A DNA stretch of 64,000 nt. Origin: Arthrobacter sp. MAHUQ-56. Its GTDB lineage: Bacteria > Actinomycetota > Actinomycetes > Actinomycetales > Micrococcaceae. Position 1 is the stretch's first letter; every line of letters begins with the position of its first letter. Location: assembly GCF_019710585.1 (NCBI RefSeq), contig NZ_JAIFZQ010000020.1, positions 496,001 through 560,000 on the forward strand, given 5' to 3'. This document shows positions 33,180 to 42,457 of the stretch, in pieces. A program made the translations under genes and the position numbers. The notes beneath the pieces were generated by a model, which saw only the letters and a list, made by a program, of their open reading frames with translations, made no database searches and was not told the origin of the DNA.

Positions 33180-34148
33180 CTAGTCGTCAAACGGCTTGAA
33201 TTGCTCCACGGCCACGATCTTGTGCTTGCCTCCGTTGGCCACGTGGCACACCACTGCTTCCCCTGGCGCCAGGTAGGGCTCCTTCGCGGGAAGCAGGCTG
33301 GCCAGCCTGGCCGGCATGTGCTCGGCCACCTGCCGGAGCACGGTGGGAAGCGCGGGCCGGTGCGTGCAGACCACCACCGTCCGCTGCTTGTCGAACAGCG
33401 CCTCCACCACGCCCGCCGTCTTCTTCGGACTGCGGTGGTGCCGGTGCTCGGTCAGCGCCTCCACCAGCTTCACCTTCGCCCCTGACGCCTTGGCGTAGGG
33501 CGCCACCGTTGCCACGCAGCGCAGCCACGGGCTGGTGACCACCCGCGAAGGCTTCCACACCTGCAGCATCCGGCCCACCGCCTGCGCCTGCCGTGTTCCG
33601 GTGGCGGCGAGCGGACGCTCCCCTTCGGCCTTGCTCCAGGACGACCGGGGCTTGGCTTTGGCGTGCCGGAGGACGATCAGCGGCCAGGTGTCCAGCTCGC
33701 GGCGGACATGGGCTTCGCGCAGGTATTCAAGGGGTACGACGTCGGACGGGTTGGACAGCAGCGAAGCGGCCCTTTCGGGGCTGCACCACATGACGCTGTC
33801 CACCTCCTTGCCGTCCGGAACCAAGCGGGCGCCGTTCGCCTTCACCGCCCAGTAGTGCACCACCTTCAGGCCCGACGCCACGTGGTAATGGATCGGCGGC
33901 AGGGGGATACCCAGCGGGGCTTCGAGGCCTATCTCTTCGCGCACCTCACGTACGGCGCACTCAGGGACGGTCTCGCCGTCGTCGATCTTCCCCTTCGGCC
34001 AGGACCAGTCGTCATACCGGGGCCGGTGGATCAGGAGGACTTCGAGCCGGTCCTTGGTGACCCGCCACGGCAGGGCGCCGGCAGCGACGACCGCTATGGG
34101 TTCCCCGGGATGGTCTGTCTGGTCAGCTACGAGTGCGTCGCTCGACAA
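33180..34148 (-). CDS. mutT1: Nudix hydrolase fused to histidine phosphatase (MutT1-like)
   Basis: A 322-residue two-domain protein. The N-terminal Nudix domain has the box GKIDDGETVPECAVREVREEIGLE-type pattern (GX5EX7REVXEEXGL) at about residues 53-75. The C-terminal domain starts with LIVLRHAKAKPRSSW, the RHG-type catalytic motif of histidine phosphatases, with CTHRPALP later. Mycobacterial MutT1 has this layout and hydrolyses 8-oxo-dGTP and diadenosine polyphosphates. The TTG at 34148 is the likely start. It follows ppk by 11 bp, a pairing that suggests shared control of polyphosphate and nucleotide metabolism. Confidence 0.88.
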   Translation of the reverse strand: MSSDALVADQTDHPGEPIAVVAAGALPWRVTKDRLEVLLIHRPRYDDWSWPKGKIDDGETVPECAVREVREEIGLEAPLGIPLPPIHYHVASGLKVVHYWAVKANGARLVPDGKEVDSVMWCSPERAASLLSNPSDVVPLEYLREAHVRRELDTWPLIVLRHAKAKPRSSWSKAEGERPLAATGTRQAQAVGRMLQVWKPSRVVTSPWLRCVATVAPYAKASGAKVKLVEALTEHRHHRSPKKTAGVVEALFDKQRTVVVCTHRPALPTVLRQVAEHMPARLASLLPAKEPYLAPGEAVVCHVANGGKHKIVAVEQFKPFDD

Positions 34149-34159
34149 TGCGGGGGTCC

Positions 34160-36409
34160 TTATCGCCGGCTCAGGCTGCGCTGGCGGGGCCGGGAGGCCA
34201 GGAGCCAGGACTGGACATCTTCAAGCGGCTTCCCGTCCTCAGACAGGTGGTGCCGTATCCAGTTCCCTTCGTTGTCCAAGTGCCAGCTCGACGTCTCCGG
34301 CGCCATGTAGCGTTGCATGAGGTCAAGGACGTACGCGATGTCGTCGGGGCTGGCCAGCTGGACCAGGGCTTCCACCCTGCGGTCCAGGTTGCGGTGCATC
34401 ATGTCTGCGGATCCGATATACACCACGGGGTCCCCGCCGTTGGCGAAGGCGAACACGCGCGAGTGCTCCAGGAACCTGCCCAGGATGGAGCGCACGGTGA
34501 TGTTGTCGCTCAGGCCCGGAACGCCGGGGCGCAGCGAGCAGATTCCGCGCACCACAACGTCGACCTTCACCCCTGCCTGGGAGGCGCGGTACAGGGAGTC
34601 GATGATGGCTTCGTCCACCATGGAGTTCACCTTGATCTGCACGCGTCCCGGCACACCGGCGCGGGCATTGCGGATCTCCGTTTCGATCCGGTCGATCAGC
34701 CCGGACCGCACGGACCGTGGCGCCACCAGCAGCCGCTTGAACGTGGATTTGGGGGCATAGCCGGAGAGCTGGTTGAACAGCTTGGACAGGTCCTCGCCCA
34801 CCTGGTCGTTGGCGGTGAGCAGGCCCAGGTCCTCGTAGTAGCGCGCGGTGCGGGGGTGGTAGTTGCCGGTGCCGATGTGGCAGTACCGGCGCAGCCCGTC
34901 CACCTCCTGGCGCACCACCAGCGAGAGCTTGCAGTGCGTCTTCAGGCCCACGATGCCGTACACCACGTGCACCCCGGCCTGTTCCAGCTTCCGCGCCCAG
35001 GAAATGTTGGCCTGTTCGTCGAACCTGGCCTTGATTTCCACGAGGGCCAAAACCTGCTTGCCGGCCTCGGCGGCGTCGATCAGGGCGTCGACGATGGGGG
35101 AGTCGCCGGAAGTCCGGTACAGGGTCTGCTTAATGGCCTGCACTTTCGGGTCCGCGGCGGCCTGCTCCAGGAAAGCCTGCACCGAGGTTGAGAACGAGTC
35201 GTACGGGTGGTGCAGCAGGATGTCCCGGCGGCGCATGGCGGCGAAGACATTCGCTGCCTTGGAGGTTTCGGACTCGTTCAGGTACCGCGAGGTGTGCGGC
35301 ATGTGCTTGGGGTAGTGCAGGTCCGCGCGGTCGATCCCGGCGATCACGGACAGGCCGCGCAGGTCCAGGGGAGCAGGCACCGAGTACACCTCGGATTCCT
35401 CAACGCCCAGTTCGCGGATCAGCAGCGACCGGATGTTCGGGTTGATGTCCGTGGTGACCTCAAGCCTGACCGGAGGCCCGAAGCGGCGGCGCAGCAGTTC
35501 CTTTTCCAAGGCCTGCAGGAGGTTCTCTGCGTCGTCCTCTTCCACCTCGACATCCTCGTTGCGGGTGACGCGGAAGCTGTGGTGCTCCAGCACCTCCATG
35601 CCCGGGAACAGCTTGTCCAGATGGACGGCGATGACATCCTCGAGGGAGATGAACCGGGCCACCCGGCCCGGCACGGCGCCGGCGCGGGGACCGTCGATGG
35701 AAATCAGCCGGGGCAGCTGGTCCGGCACCTTGACGCGGGCGAAGAGCTCCTTGTCGCTGACCGGGTTCCGGACCACGACGGCGAGGTTCAGCGACAACCC
35801 GGAGATATACGGGAAAGGGTGGGCCGGGTCGACGGCCAGCGGGGTGAGGATGGGGAACACTTTTTCGGCGAACATCACGCTGAGCTGCTGCTGGGCGGCG
35901 TCGTCGAGTTCTTCCCACTGCATGAGGTGGATGTGCTCGTAGGCCAGGGCGGGCCGGATCTGGTCGGCATAGACCTGCGCGTGCCGCTCCTGCAGCCGGT
36001 GGGCAGCCTCGCTGATCCTCTCCAGCACCTCCACCGGGCTCAGGCCCGCGGGGGACGGCACTGCAAGTCCCGTGGCGATGCGGCGTTTCAAGCCTGCCAC
36101 CCGGACCATGAAGAACTCATCCAGGTTGGACGCGAAGATCGACAGGAAGTTGACCCGCTCCAGCAGGTGCAGGGTGGGGTCCTCGGCCAGTTCCAGCACC
36201 CGTGCGTTGAAGGCCAGCCAGCTCAGTTCCCGGTCCAGGAACCGGTCCGGGCGGATGTCGCCTTCGGGCTGCAGGTTCGGGGCGAACTCCGGGATGTCGA
36301 TGCGGTCCTGGGTGGCCCGTGACGCCGGTACCTCGGAAGAACCGAATCGGGCGCGCACCGGCACTGCAACATCCTGTGGCGTGGCTGTTCCGGACGGTTC
36401 CGGGTTCAT
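34160..36409 (-). CDS. ppk: Polyphosphate kinase 1
   Basis: A 749-residue enzyme that polymerises the gamma-phosphate of ATP into polyphosphate. It shows the N-terminal [18 protein letters not shown], the middle [21 protein letters not shown], and HHPYDSF. The autophosphorylated His is in [20 protein letters not shown], and [16 protein letters not shown] is present. The start is ATG at 36409 with AAAGGAG 5 nt upstream; an in-frame extension is rejected. Transcribed downstream of mshD with a 129-bp gap, in which TGTAAGGT could be an extended -10 box. Confidence 0.96.
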   Translation of the reverse strand: MNPEPSGTATPQDVAVPVRARFGSSEVPASRATQDRIDIPEFAPNLQPEGDIRPDRFLDRELSWLAFNARVLELAEDPTLHLLERVNFLSIFASNLDEFFMVRVAGLKRRIATGLAVPSPAGLSPVEVLERISEAAHRLQERHAQVYADQIRPALAYEHIHLMQWEELDDAAQQQLSVMFAEKVFPILTPLAVDPAHPFPYISGLSLNLAVVVRNPVSDKELFARVKVPDQLPRLISIDGPRAGAVPGRVARFISLEDVIAVHLDKLFPGMEVLEHHSFRVTRNEDVEVEEDDAENLLQALEKELLRRRFGPPVRLEVTTDINPNIRSLLIRELGVEESEVYSVPAPLDLRGLSVIAGIDRADLHYPKHMPHTSRYLNESETSKAANVFAAMRRRDILLHHPYDSFSTSVQAFLEQAAADPKVQAIKQTLYRTSGDSPIVDALIDAAEAGKQVLALVEIKARFDEQANISWARKLEQAGVHVVYGIVGLKTHCKLSLVVRQEVDGLRRYCHIGTGNYHPRTARYYEDLGLLTANDQVGEDLSKLFNQLSGYAPKSTFKRLLVAPRSVRSGLIDRIETEIRNARAGVPGRVQIKVNSMVDEAIIDSLYRASQAGVKVDVVVRGICSLRPGVPGLSDNITVRSILGRFLEHSRVFAFANGGDPVVYIGSADMMHRNLDRRVEALVQLASPDDIAYVLDLMQRYMAPETSSWHLDNEGNWIRHHLSEDGKPLEDVQSWLLASRPRQRSLSRR

Positions 36410-36538
36410 GGCTTCTCCTTTACCTGCCGGTGTGCTGCCGGCGCATCCGCCCCGCACGGTTCGATTTCAACCTTACAAGCATTCACAGGCCCCCGGCCCC
36501 CGTCTTTGGCCCACAAAGTGTTCCTGCGGGCCGGGCTC

Positions 36539-37510
36539 TCAGCCCGCAGCCGCCGGGCCGTACATGACATCCATGTCCCAGCGGCTGAAACCAAGCCGGC
36601 GGTAGAGCGAAACGGCGGCAGAGTTGTCCGCATCGACGTAGAGCATGACTGCCGACAGGCCGGAATCGCGGAGGTGCCTGATGCCGGCGATGGTCAGCGC
36701 CCTGCCCAGCCCCATGCCCTGGGCCTCCGGCGCCACGCCCACAACATAGACCTCGCCGATTGCGGGGTGCTCACCGTGCCGGGGGTGGACTTTGGTCCAG
36801 TGGTAGCCCAGCAGCCGGCCGTCCCGGTCCTCGGCCAGGAAGAAGCCGGCGGGGTCGAACCAGTCCTCCGCCATCCGTGCCTCAAGGTCAGCCCGGGTCA
36901 GGTTTCCCTGCTCCGGGTGGTGGGCGAACGCGGCCTTGTTGGCTGCCAGCCAGGCCTCCTCGTCCTGGCCCGGCACGAAGGTGCGGATGGAGACCCCGTC
37001 CGGGAGGCCGGCGTCGGGCAGGTCCGTGTCCGCCGTGGTCATCCGCATCTTCCACAGCTCGCGCACGGGAGCGTAGCCGTACCGCGCGGCAAGCTCGGCA
37101 GCCGCTTCATGGTTGCCGTGGGACCAGGCCTTCAGCCCGTCAAAGCCGCGGGCTTCCTTGAGCGCACCCACCAGGCGGTCCGCGACGCCCTGGTTGCGGT
37201 AGGCCGGGTGGACGGCGATCTCCAGGATGCCACTGCCGTCCGGCTCTTCCACCACGACGGCGAACCCGGCCAGGTCTTCGCCGGTGGCCGGATCCGAGTC
37301 CTCGTCCGGGGCGTACAGGGCCAGGGTCAGCAGCGTGTGCCCGGCGGAGTTTCCGGCACGCATGGTCACGAGCGTCTGCTCGGAGATGGAGGGGTTGCCG
37401 TCTGATTCCTCGGCTGCGGCGAGCAGGTCGCGGCAGTCCTTCAGGAGCTGCGGGTCAACTCCGCCTCGGACAACCTGGACGGGCCACTTCTGCGGGTGCG
37501 CTGGAGTCAT
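36539..37510 (-). CDS. mshD: Mycothiol acetyltransferase
   Basis: A 323-residue tandem-GNAT enzyme that acetylates the cysteine amine of Cys-GlcN-Ins, the last step of mycothiol synthesis. Both GNAT halves keep an acetyl-CoA loop: EIAVHPAYRNQGVADRLVGAL in the N half and VVGVAPEAQGMGLGRALT in the C half, the latter being the active one in this family. DADNSAAVSLYRRLGFSRWDMDVMY closes it. This marks the organism as an actinobacterium that uses mycothiol rather than glutathione. It lies next to glnR, the same neighbour as in mycobacteria. Confidence 0.94.
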   Translation of the reverse strand: MTPAHPQKWPVQVVRGGVDPQLLKDCRDLLAAAEESDGNPSISEQTLVTMRAGNSAGHTLLTLALYAPDEDSDPATGEDLAGFAVVVEEPDGSGILEIAVHPAYRNQGVADRLVGALKEARGFDGLKAWSHGNHEAAAELAARYGYAPVRELWKMRMTTADTDLPDAGLPDGVSIRTFVPGQDEEAWLAANKAAFAHHPEQGNLTRADLEARMAEDWFDPAGFFLAEDRDGRLLGYHWTKVHPRHGEHPAIGEVYVVGVAPEAQGMGLGRALTIAGIRHLRDSGLSAVMLYVDADNSAAVSLYRRLGFSRWDMDVMYGPAAAG

Positions 37511-37544
37511 GAGGCAAGGCTATACGCCGGCGGCGGATCCGGGC

Positions 37545-38243
37545 TCAGGCCTCGGTAAGCTCATCTTCCTGCTGCCGGACCAGGGTGAGGCGGTAACCCA
37601 CGTTCCTGACCGTGCTGATCAGGTTTTCGTGGTCAGCGCCAAGCTTGGCGCGCAGGCGCCGGACGTGGACGTCCACGGTGCGGGTGCCGCCGTAATAGTC
37701 GTAGCCCCACACCTCGGTGAGCAGCTGCTGGCGGGTGAATACCCTGCCCGGGTGCTGGGCCAGGTATTTAAGGAGTTCAAACTCCTTGAAGGTCAGGTTC
37801 AGGGGTGCCCCGTTGACGCGGGCGGTGTAGCTTGCCTCGTCGATAATGACGCCGGCGGCGCGGATCTCGCTGGGAGCGTCCTCCTGTTCGGGCACCGCCC
37901 GGGCGACCGAGAGCCGGATGCGGGCCTCCACCTCGGCGGGACCGGCGGAATCGAGGACGATGTCATCCACCGCCCAGGCCGAGGAAACTGCCGCCATGCC
38001 GCCTTCGGTCAGGATCAGCACCAGGGGAGCGCTGAGGCCGGTGGCTTTCAGGAGCTGCGTGAGGGAGCGCGCCCCAACCAGGTCCTTGCGGGCGTCCAGC
38101 AGGACGATGTCGCAGGGGTCGGTCTCCAGGAGGGCGGTGGGTTCGGCGGGGAGGATATGGACCCGGTGGTTCAGCAGTTCCAAGGCAGGCAGGATGTCCA
38201 CCGAAGAACCGGTGCTGTTGGTCAGTAACAGGATGTGCGACAT
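37545..38243 (-). CDS. glnR: GlnR-type OmpR-family response regulator
   Basis: A 232-residue regulator with an N-terminal receiver-like domain and a C-terminal OmpR winged helix ([48 protein letters not shown]). The receiver is atypical: the acidic pair expected after the first strand is replaced by TNSTGS, although an Asp remains in IVLLDARKD. This is the known character of GlnR, an orphan regulator of nitrogen genes. The mshD neighbourhood supports the assignment. The start is ATG at 38243 with GGAGGAA upstream; a longer in-frame version lacks support. No partner kinase gene is adjacent. Confidence 0.85.
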   Translation of the reverse strand: MSHILLLTNSTGSSVDILPALELLNHRVHILPAEPTALLETDPCDIVLLDARKDLVGARSLTQLLKATGLSAPLVLILTEGGMAAVSSAWAVDDIVLDSAGPAEVEARIRLSVARAVPEQEDAPSEIRAAGVIIDEASYTARVNGAPLNLTFKEFELLKYLAQHPGRVFTRQQLLTEVWGYDYYGGTRTVDVHVRRLRAKLGADHENLISTVRNVGYRLTLVRQQEDELTEA

Positions 38244-38583
38244 TGTTCCTCCAAGGGCCGTCCGCGCATCATTGGGCGACTGAACCGGATTCTCACCGGC
38301 CGGTACTGGCTTCTTGCGGGAGGTTCCTGGACCGTCAGCACGCCGCCGGCCAGCCACCTCAGCAGGGAGCTTAGCTGAACCTTGAGTATACCCGGCAGTG
38401 CGTTCCGGACCACAGATCCACGCCCGGGAGGAGCCCGTTTTGCGACATATGCGGTTCATATAGGGCAGGATTGGACCAGGGCGGACCAGCCCTGCCATGA
38501 GGGGGCCGACCGCCCTTCGGGCCGACGCCAGGATGGGAAATCAGCGCAGTGAGTGCACAGACGAAGCACAGGCCGGGCCCCGC
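38244..38583. other. 340-bp divergent region between glnR and a membrane-protein gene
   Basis: Contains TATACT on the minus strand at 38390-38385, a good -10 for glnR with a leader of about 135 nt. CATATGCGGTTCATATAGGG near 38443-38462 holds two similar CATAT-containing units. A 12-codon open frame (GTG at 38549 to TGA at 38587) overlaps the next ATG. No larger gene is seen. Confidence 0.45.
38385..38390 (-). promoter_or_regulatory. Probable -10 box of glnR
   Basis: TATACT on the minus strand, a near-consensus sigma-A -10 element. A matching -35 at 17-18 bp is poor, so an activator may be needed or the site may be chance. Confidence 0.4.
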
Positions 38584-39351
38584 ATGACGGCGGATCTGCA
38601 GGCCCCAGTGCGTTCGCTCGGCTCCTGGGTGATCGGCGTCGTCGGGATCGCCGGACTCATCGCCATCATCGCCGCCGTCTACGCCTCACCGCAGGTCCTC
38701 ACCGTGGTGGGCGTTTTGATCGCCGCCGCAGTGGGCCTCGGCTGGCCGCACTTCCTGAGGATTCCGGCGAAGAAGACCCTGGCCGCGGTCATCGCCCTGC
38801 CCGGTGCCGGCGCCGCCGTCGCCGCGGCCGCCGCCCCGGCCCCGGGCTACCTCGACTGGACTCCGGCTTTCGTGGCCCTGGGAATGATGGCCGTGTTCGT
38901 GGTGCAGTTGATCCGCGGAACGGGCCAGGCCCAGCGCCTGGAATCCACGCTCGGATGCTGCGTGGGCGTACTGCTGTCCTGCCTCGGAGCCGGCTGGATT
39001 GCCAGCGCCCGGTTCAACGGTGTCCGCGAGATGCTTCTGGTGGCGGCCATCAGTGCGGCCGTGGCCCTGCTCGCCGGGCTCATCCGGTGGCCGGACAGCA
39101 TTGTTGCGCCGCTGGGCATTGTCCTTGCCGGACTGGCGGGGCCGCTCGCAGGGCTGGTGCTGTCGGACATTGCCGTGCTGCCGGCCGCCATCTTCGGCGT
39201 CGTCGTCGGCGCGGTCCTGGCCAGCTTCCGCAGGCTCGCCACCCTTCGCGGCGCGCCCCTGAATATCCTTGCTGCGTTGAGCATGGGCCTCGCGCCCGTC
39301 TCGGCGGTGGGGTCCCTTGCCTACTTCATAGACAAACTACTCATCTACTAA
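38584..39351 (+). CDS. Polytopic membrane protein of unknown function
   Basis: A 255-residue protein with about eight hydrophobic helices rich in Ala, Val and Gly, for example WVIGVVGIAGLIAIIAAVYA, LTVVGVLIAAAVGLG and AIFGVVVGAVLASFRRL. Loops are short and basic near the presumed cytosolic side (RIPAKK, RRLATLRG). No transporter signature is recognised. The ATG at 38584 is preceded by a 12-codon frame whose TGA overlaps it (ATGA), which suggests coupled initiation. An earlier in-frame ATG lies at 38497. Confidence 0.68.
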   Translation: MTADLQAPVRSLGSWVIGVVGIAGLIAIIAAVYASPQVLTVVGVLIAAAVGLGWPHFLRIPAKKTLAAVIALPGAGAAVAAAAAPAPGYLDWTPAFVALGMMAVFVVQLIRGTGQAQRLESTLGCCVGVLLSCLGAGWIASARFNGVREMLLVAAISAAVALLAGLIRWPDSIVAPLGIVLAGLAGPLAGLVLSDIAVLPAAIFGVVVGAVLASFRRLATLRGAPLNILAALSMGLAPVSAVGSLAYFIDKLLIY

Positions 39352-39355
39352 CGGT

Positions 39356-39367
39356 TAGGATGGCATC
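39356..39367 (+). promoter_or_regulatory. Leaderless-type promoter of the 37-aa protein
   Basis: TAGGAT at 39356-39361 is 6 nt before the ATG at 39368. Confidence 0.55.
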
Positions 39368-39481
39368 ATGTCCGTACTTGCTTTTGAAATCTTCTTCCTC
39401 GTCCTGCTCGGTATTGCGAGCCTGTCCATGGCCTGGTTCGCCGGTTTCGTGGTCTACCGCCTCTTCAAGGGCCAGAAGTAG
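39368..39481 (+). CDS. 37-residue single-helix membrane protein
   Basis: A short open frame, MSVLAFEIFFLVLLGIASL continuing to SMAWFAGFVVYRLFKGQK, is easily skipped by length cut-offs. It is one hydrophobic helix of about 26 residues followed by a basic end (YRLFKGQK), giving an outside-N, inside-C prediction. Support comes from its own -10 box (TAGGAT) exactly 6 nt upstream, a clean stop and no overlap with neighbours. The function is unknown; such micro-proteins often modulate a membrane complex. Confidence 0.65.
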   Translation: MSVLAFEIFFLVLLGIASLSMAWFAGFVVYRLFKGQK

Positions 39482-39526
39482 ACAACCCGCTTCCGGAGCA
39501 CCCGGCAGTATCTCGAGGTAATACCA

Positions 39527-40135
39527 ATGCCCATTGAGATTCCTACAGACCTGACACCCGAACTCGTGCCCCTTTCCTGGCTCATTGGTGAGTGGGAGGG
39601 TCGCGGCCGGCTCGGCAGCGGCGACGAGGACTCGGAGCACTTCGAGCAGCATGTCTCCTTCACCCACAACGGGCTGCCTTACCTGCAGTACCGCGCCGAG
39701 AGCTGGCTGACCGACGACGAAGGCACGCGCCTGCGGCCGCTCACCGTGGAGACGGGCTTCTGGGCTTTGGAGCGCAAACAGCTGGATGCCGACGGCGGCC
39801 CCGGCCTGGTGCCCGCAGACATCGTCCCGGTCTTGAAAAGTGCTGACGAGGTGGAAGCCCTCCGCAACAAGGATGGGGGCTTCGACATCTCCGTATCCAT
39901 AGCGCACCCGGGTGGGATCAGCGAGCTGTACTACGGCCAGATCAAAGGCCCGCAGATCCAGCTGACCACCGACATGGTCATGCGCGGCAGCCATTCCAAG
40001 GACTACAGCGCCGCCACCCGGATATTCGGGCTGGTGGACGGGAACCTTTTGTGGCGCTGGGACGTCGCAACAGGAGGAGAAACCGGGAAGGGACTGGAGG
40101 CCCACGCCTCCGCCTTCCTGAAGAAGGTTTCCTGA
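39527..40135 (+). CDS. Nitrobindin / FABP-like heme protein
   Basis: A 202-residue 10-strand beta-barrel protein of the nitrobindin (DUF1794) family. The signature GEWEGRGRL (GxWxGxG) is at about residues 21-29, and the proximal heme His is likely the one in KGLEAHASAFLKK near the C-terminus. The mycobacterial relative binds ferric heme and isomerises peroxynitrite to nitrate. A role in reactive-nitrogen defence would suit an organism with a respiratory nitrate reductase, but no physical linkage exists. Confidence 0.88.
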   Translation: MPIEIPTDLTPELVPLSWLIGEWEGRGRLGSGDEDSEHFEQHVSFTHNGLPYLQYRAESWLTDDEGTRLRPLTVETGFWALERKQLDADGGPGLVPADIVPVLKSADEVEALRNKDGGFDISVSIAHPGGISELYYGQIKGPQIQLTTDMVMRGSHSKDYSAATRIFGLVDGNLLWRWDVATGGETGKGLEAHASAFLKKVS

Positions 40136-40153
40136 CCCCAAGGGAGCGGCACC

Positions 40154-40876
40154 GTGGAAGATGCAGGGACAGCCAGGAACTACAGCGACCTCAAGGCCGT
40201 GTTCTTCAACGGCACCTTGAAGAAGTCGCCCCAGACATCCAACACGGACGGCCTGATCAGGATCAGCCGCCGCATCATGGAAAAACAGGGCGTCACCACC
40301 CGGGTGATCCGCACTGTCGACCACGACATTGCCAGCGGCGTGTACCCGGACATGACGCAGTACGGCTGGGCCACGGACGAGTGGCCGGACCTTTATCCTG
40401 CGGTGCAGGAAGCCGACATCGTGGTGGTGGCGGGTCCCATCTGGCTCGGGGACAACTCCTCCCAGACGAAGAAGCTCATCGAACGCCTCTATGCCCATTC
40501 CGGTGAAGTGAACGGCAAAGGACAATGGGCGTTCTACCCCAAGGTCGGCGGCTGCCTGATCACCGGCAACGAGGACGGCATCAAGCACTGCTCCATGAAC
40601 ATCCTCTACAGCCTGCAACACATCGGCTTCAGCATCCCGCCGCAGGCCGACGCCGGGTGGATCGGGCCCGTGGGCCCCGGCCCCAGCTACCTGGATGAAG
40701 GGTCCGGGGGCCCGGAAAGCGACTTCACCAACCGGAACACCACCTTCATGACCTGGAACCTGCTGCACCTGGCCAGGATCCTCAAGGACGCCGGCGGCTA
40801 CCCCGCCTACGGAAACCTGCCCCGGGAGTGGTCGGCCGGAACCCGTTTCGATTTCGAAAACCCGGAATACCGCTGA
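40154..40876 (+). CDS. Flavodoxin/NAD(P)H-dependent FMN reductase-like protein
   Basis: A 240-residue flavodoxin-fold protein. The phosphate-binding first loop is VFFNGTLKKSPQTSNTDGL and the second flavin loop is VVVAGPIWLGDNSSQTKKLIERL. It is expected to bind FMN and use NAD(P)H; the acceptor is unknown. It begins with GTG at 40154 behind AAGGGAG, 18 bp after nitrobindin, and the two are probably one transcript. Confidence 0.82.
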   Translation: MEDAGTARNYSDLKAVFFNGTLKKSPQTSNTDGLIRISRRIMEKQGVTTRVIRTVDHDIASGVYPDMTQYGWATDEWPDLYPAVQEADIVVVAGPIWLGDNSSQTKKLIERLYAHSGEVNGKGQWAFYPKVGGCLITGNEDGIKHCSMNILYSLQHIGFSIPPQADAGWIGPVGPGPSYLDEGSGGPESDFTNRNTTFMTWNLLHLARILKDAGGYPAYGNLPREWSAGTRFDFENPEYR

Positions 40877-40882
40877 CCCCCG

Positions 40883-40898
40883 TAGACTTCTACTTCAT
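40883..40898 (+). promoter_or_regulatory. Short-leader promoter of ygfZ
   Basis: TAGACT at 40883-40888 is 10 nt before the ATG at 40899, consistent with a zero to few-nucleotide leader. Confidence 0.4.
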
Positions 40899-41981
40899 AT
40901 GACTACCCCCAGCCCTCTCTTGTCGCGTCCCGGCGCCGTCGAGGCCGCAGGCCCGGACGCCGGCGTCGCCGCCCACTACGGTGAGCCGCTGCGCGAGCAG
41001 CGCGCACTCGCCGCCGGAACCGCCGTCGTCGATCTCTCCCACCGGGGCGTGGTCACCGTCACCGGGCCCGACCGGCTCAGCTGGCTGAACACCCTGTCTT
41101 CGCAGCAGGTCGCCGCGCTGAAGCCGGGCGAGTCCAGCGAATTGCTGCTGCTGAGCGTGCAGGGGCGCATCGACTTTGACGCCCGTGTCGTTGACGACGG
41201 CGGGACCACCTGGCTGATCGTCGAGGCCGCCGAGGCTGCACCGCTGGCGGAGTACCTGAACCGGATGAAGTTCATGCTGCGGGTGGACATCGCCGACGTC
41301 TCCGCCGACTGGGCAGTGGTGGGCAGCACCCGGGCCGTTCCTGACTGGTCTGGCTACCTTGCCTGGCAGGACCCGTGGCCGCACGTGGGCGCCGGCGGAT
41401 ACTCCTATGCCACGGTCCCCGAGGAGTCCCATCCGGGACTGGAACGGCCGTGGTTCGAATACCTGCTCCCCGCGGACAAGCTGGAGGACGCCGTCGCCGG
41501 ACGCGCGCTGGCGGGTGTACTCGCAGCCGAGGCCCTGCGCATTGCCGCCTGGCGTCCCCGGATCGGGGCCGAAACCGATGACAAGACCATTCCCCATGAA
41601 CTGGACCTGCTCCGGACCGCCGTGCACCTGGCCAAGGGCTGCTACAAGGGCCAGGAAACCATCGCCCGGGTGCACAACCTGGGCCACCCGCCGCGGCGCC
41701 TGGTCTTCCTCCAGCTGGACGGTTCCCAGCACACGCTGCCGCAGCCGGGCAGCCCTGTGATGGCGGGGGAGCGGAAGGTGGGATCCGTGACGTCGGTGGC
41801 CCAGCATTACGAGATGGGACCCGTTGCGTTGGCGGTCATAAAGCGCTCAGTGGCCCCGGATGAAATACTGACGGTCCTGGACGGGGACGAACCGTACACC
41901 GCCGCCCAGGAACTCATCGTTGCCCCGGACGCCGGCCAGGTTGTGGGGCGGCAAACCGGATTCCTGAAAGGGCCACGCTGA
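40899..41981 (+). CDS. ygfZ: Folate-binding YgfZ/GcvT-like protein
   Basis: A 360-residue protein of the GcvT fold that uses tetrahydrofolate to support assembly or repair of iron-sulfur enzymes. The diagnostic KGCYKGQET (KGCxxGQE) is at about residues 246-254. It has GVVTVTGPDRLSWLNTL for the first folate domain and RRLVFLQLDG for the C-terminal barrel. It shares its last base with the next gene (TGATG), indicating coupled translation with the ankyrin protein. Confidence 0.92.
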   Translation: MTTPSPLLSRPGAVEAAGPDAGVAAHYGEPLREQRALAAGTAVVDLSHRGVVTVTGPDRLSWLNTLSSQQVAALKPGESSELLLLSVQGRIDFDARVVDDGGTTWLIVEAAEAAPLAEYLNRMKFMLRVDIADVSADWAVVGSTRAVPDWSGYLAWQDPWPHVGAGGYSYATVPEESHPGLERPWFEYLLPADKLEDAVAGRALAGVLAAEALRIAAWRPRIGAETDDKTIPHELDLLRTAVHLAKGCYKGQETIARVHNLGHPPRRLVFLQLDGSQHTLPQPGSPVMAGERKVGSVTSVAQHYEMGPVALAVIKRSVAPDEILTVLDGDEPYTAAQELIVAPDAGQVVGRQTGFLKGPR

Positions 41982-42400
41982 TGACAGAAGAAACCGGTAC
42001 CGCCGGAGCGGGCGCTGGGGGACAGCACGACGACGACGCCGTCGCCCTGGCCCACACGCTCTTCGAGGCGGCCCGCGAAGGAAACGACGGGATGCTGGGT
42101 GCCTACCTCGGCGCCGGGGCTCCCGCCACCCTGACCAATGCCGCCGGCGACTCACTGCTGATGCTGGCCGCCTACCACGGCCATGCCGGCACCGTTGAAC
42201 TGCTCCTGCGGCACGGCGCCGACGCAAACACCGCCAACGACCGGGGCCAGACCCCGCTCGCCGGGGCGGCATTCAAGGGATACGCGGACGTGGCCCGGGT
42301 CCTGCTGGCCGCCGGCGCCGATCCTGATGCCGGTGCGCCCTCGGCCCGTGCCGCCGCGCAGATGTTCGCCCGCGCGGAGATCCTGGACCTGCTGGGCTAG
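41981..42400 (+). CDS. Ankyrin-repeat protein (139 aa)
   Basis: Two to three ankyrin repeats: GDSLLMLAAYHGHAGTVELLLRHGADAN, then RGQTPLAGAAFKGYADVARVLLAAGADP, and a degenerate last helix. The N-terminal 25 residues are polar and Gly-rich. It has no signal peptide and is predicted cytosolic, acting by protein contact. Coupling to ygfZ suggests a linked role in iron-sulfur enzyme maintenance, which is inference. Confidence 0.88.
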   Translation: MTEETGTAGAGAGGQHDDDAVALAHTLFEAAREGNDGMLGAYLGAGAPATLTNAAGDSLLMLAAYHGHAGTVELLLRHGADANTANDRGQTPLAGAAFKGYADVARVLLAAGADPDAGAPSARAAAQMFARAEILDLLG

Positions 42401-42457
42401 CTGCCAGCCCTTCCCGGGCCCAGCCGCGCACCTCCCAAACCACTGAAGGATGACCAA

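Noticed and set aside
32310..33485. A 391-codon plus-strand frame over thyA
   Set aside because: Antisense to thyA/folA and without a domain; the minus-strand genes are certain.
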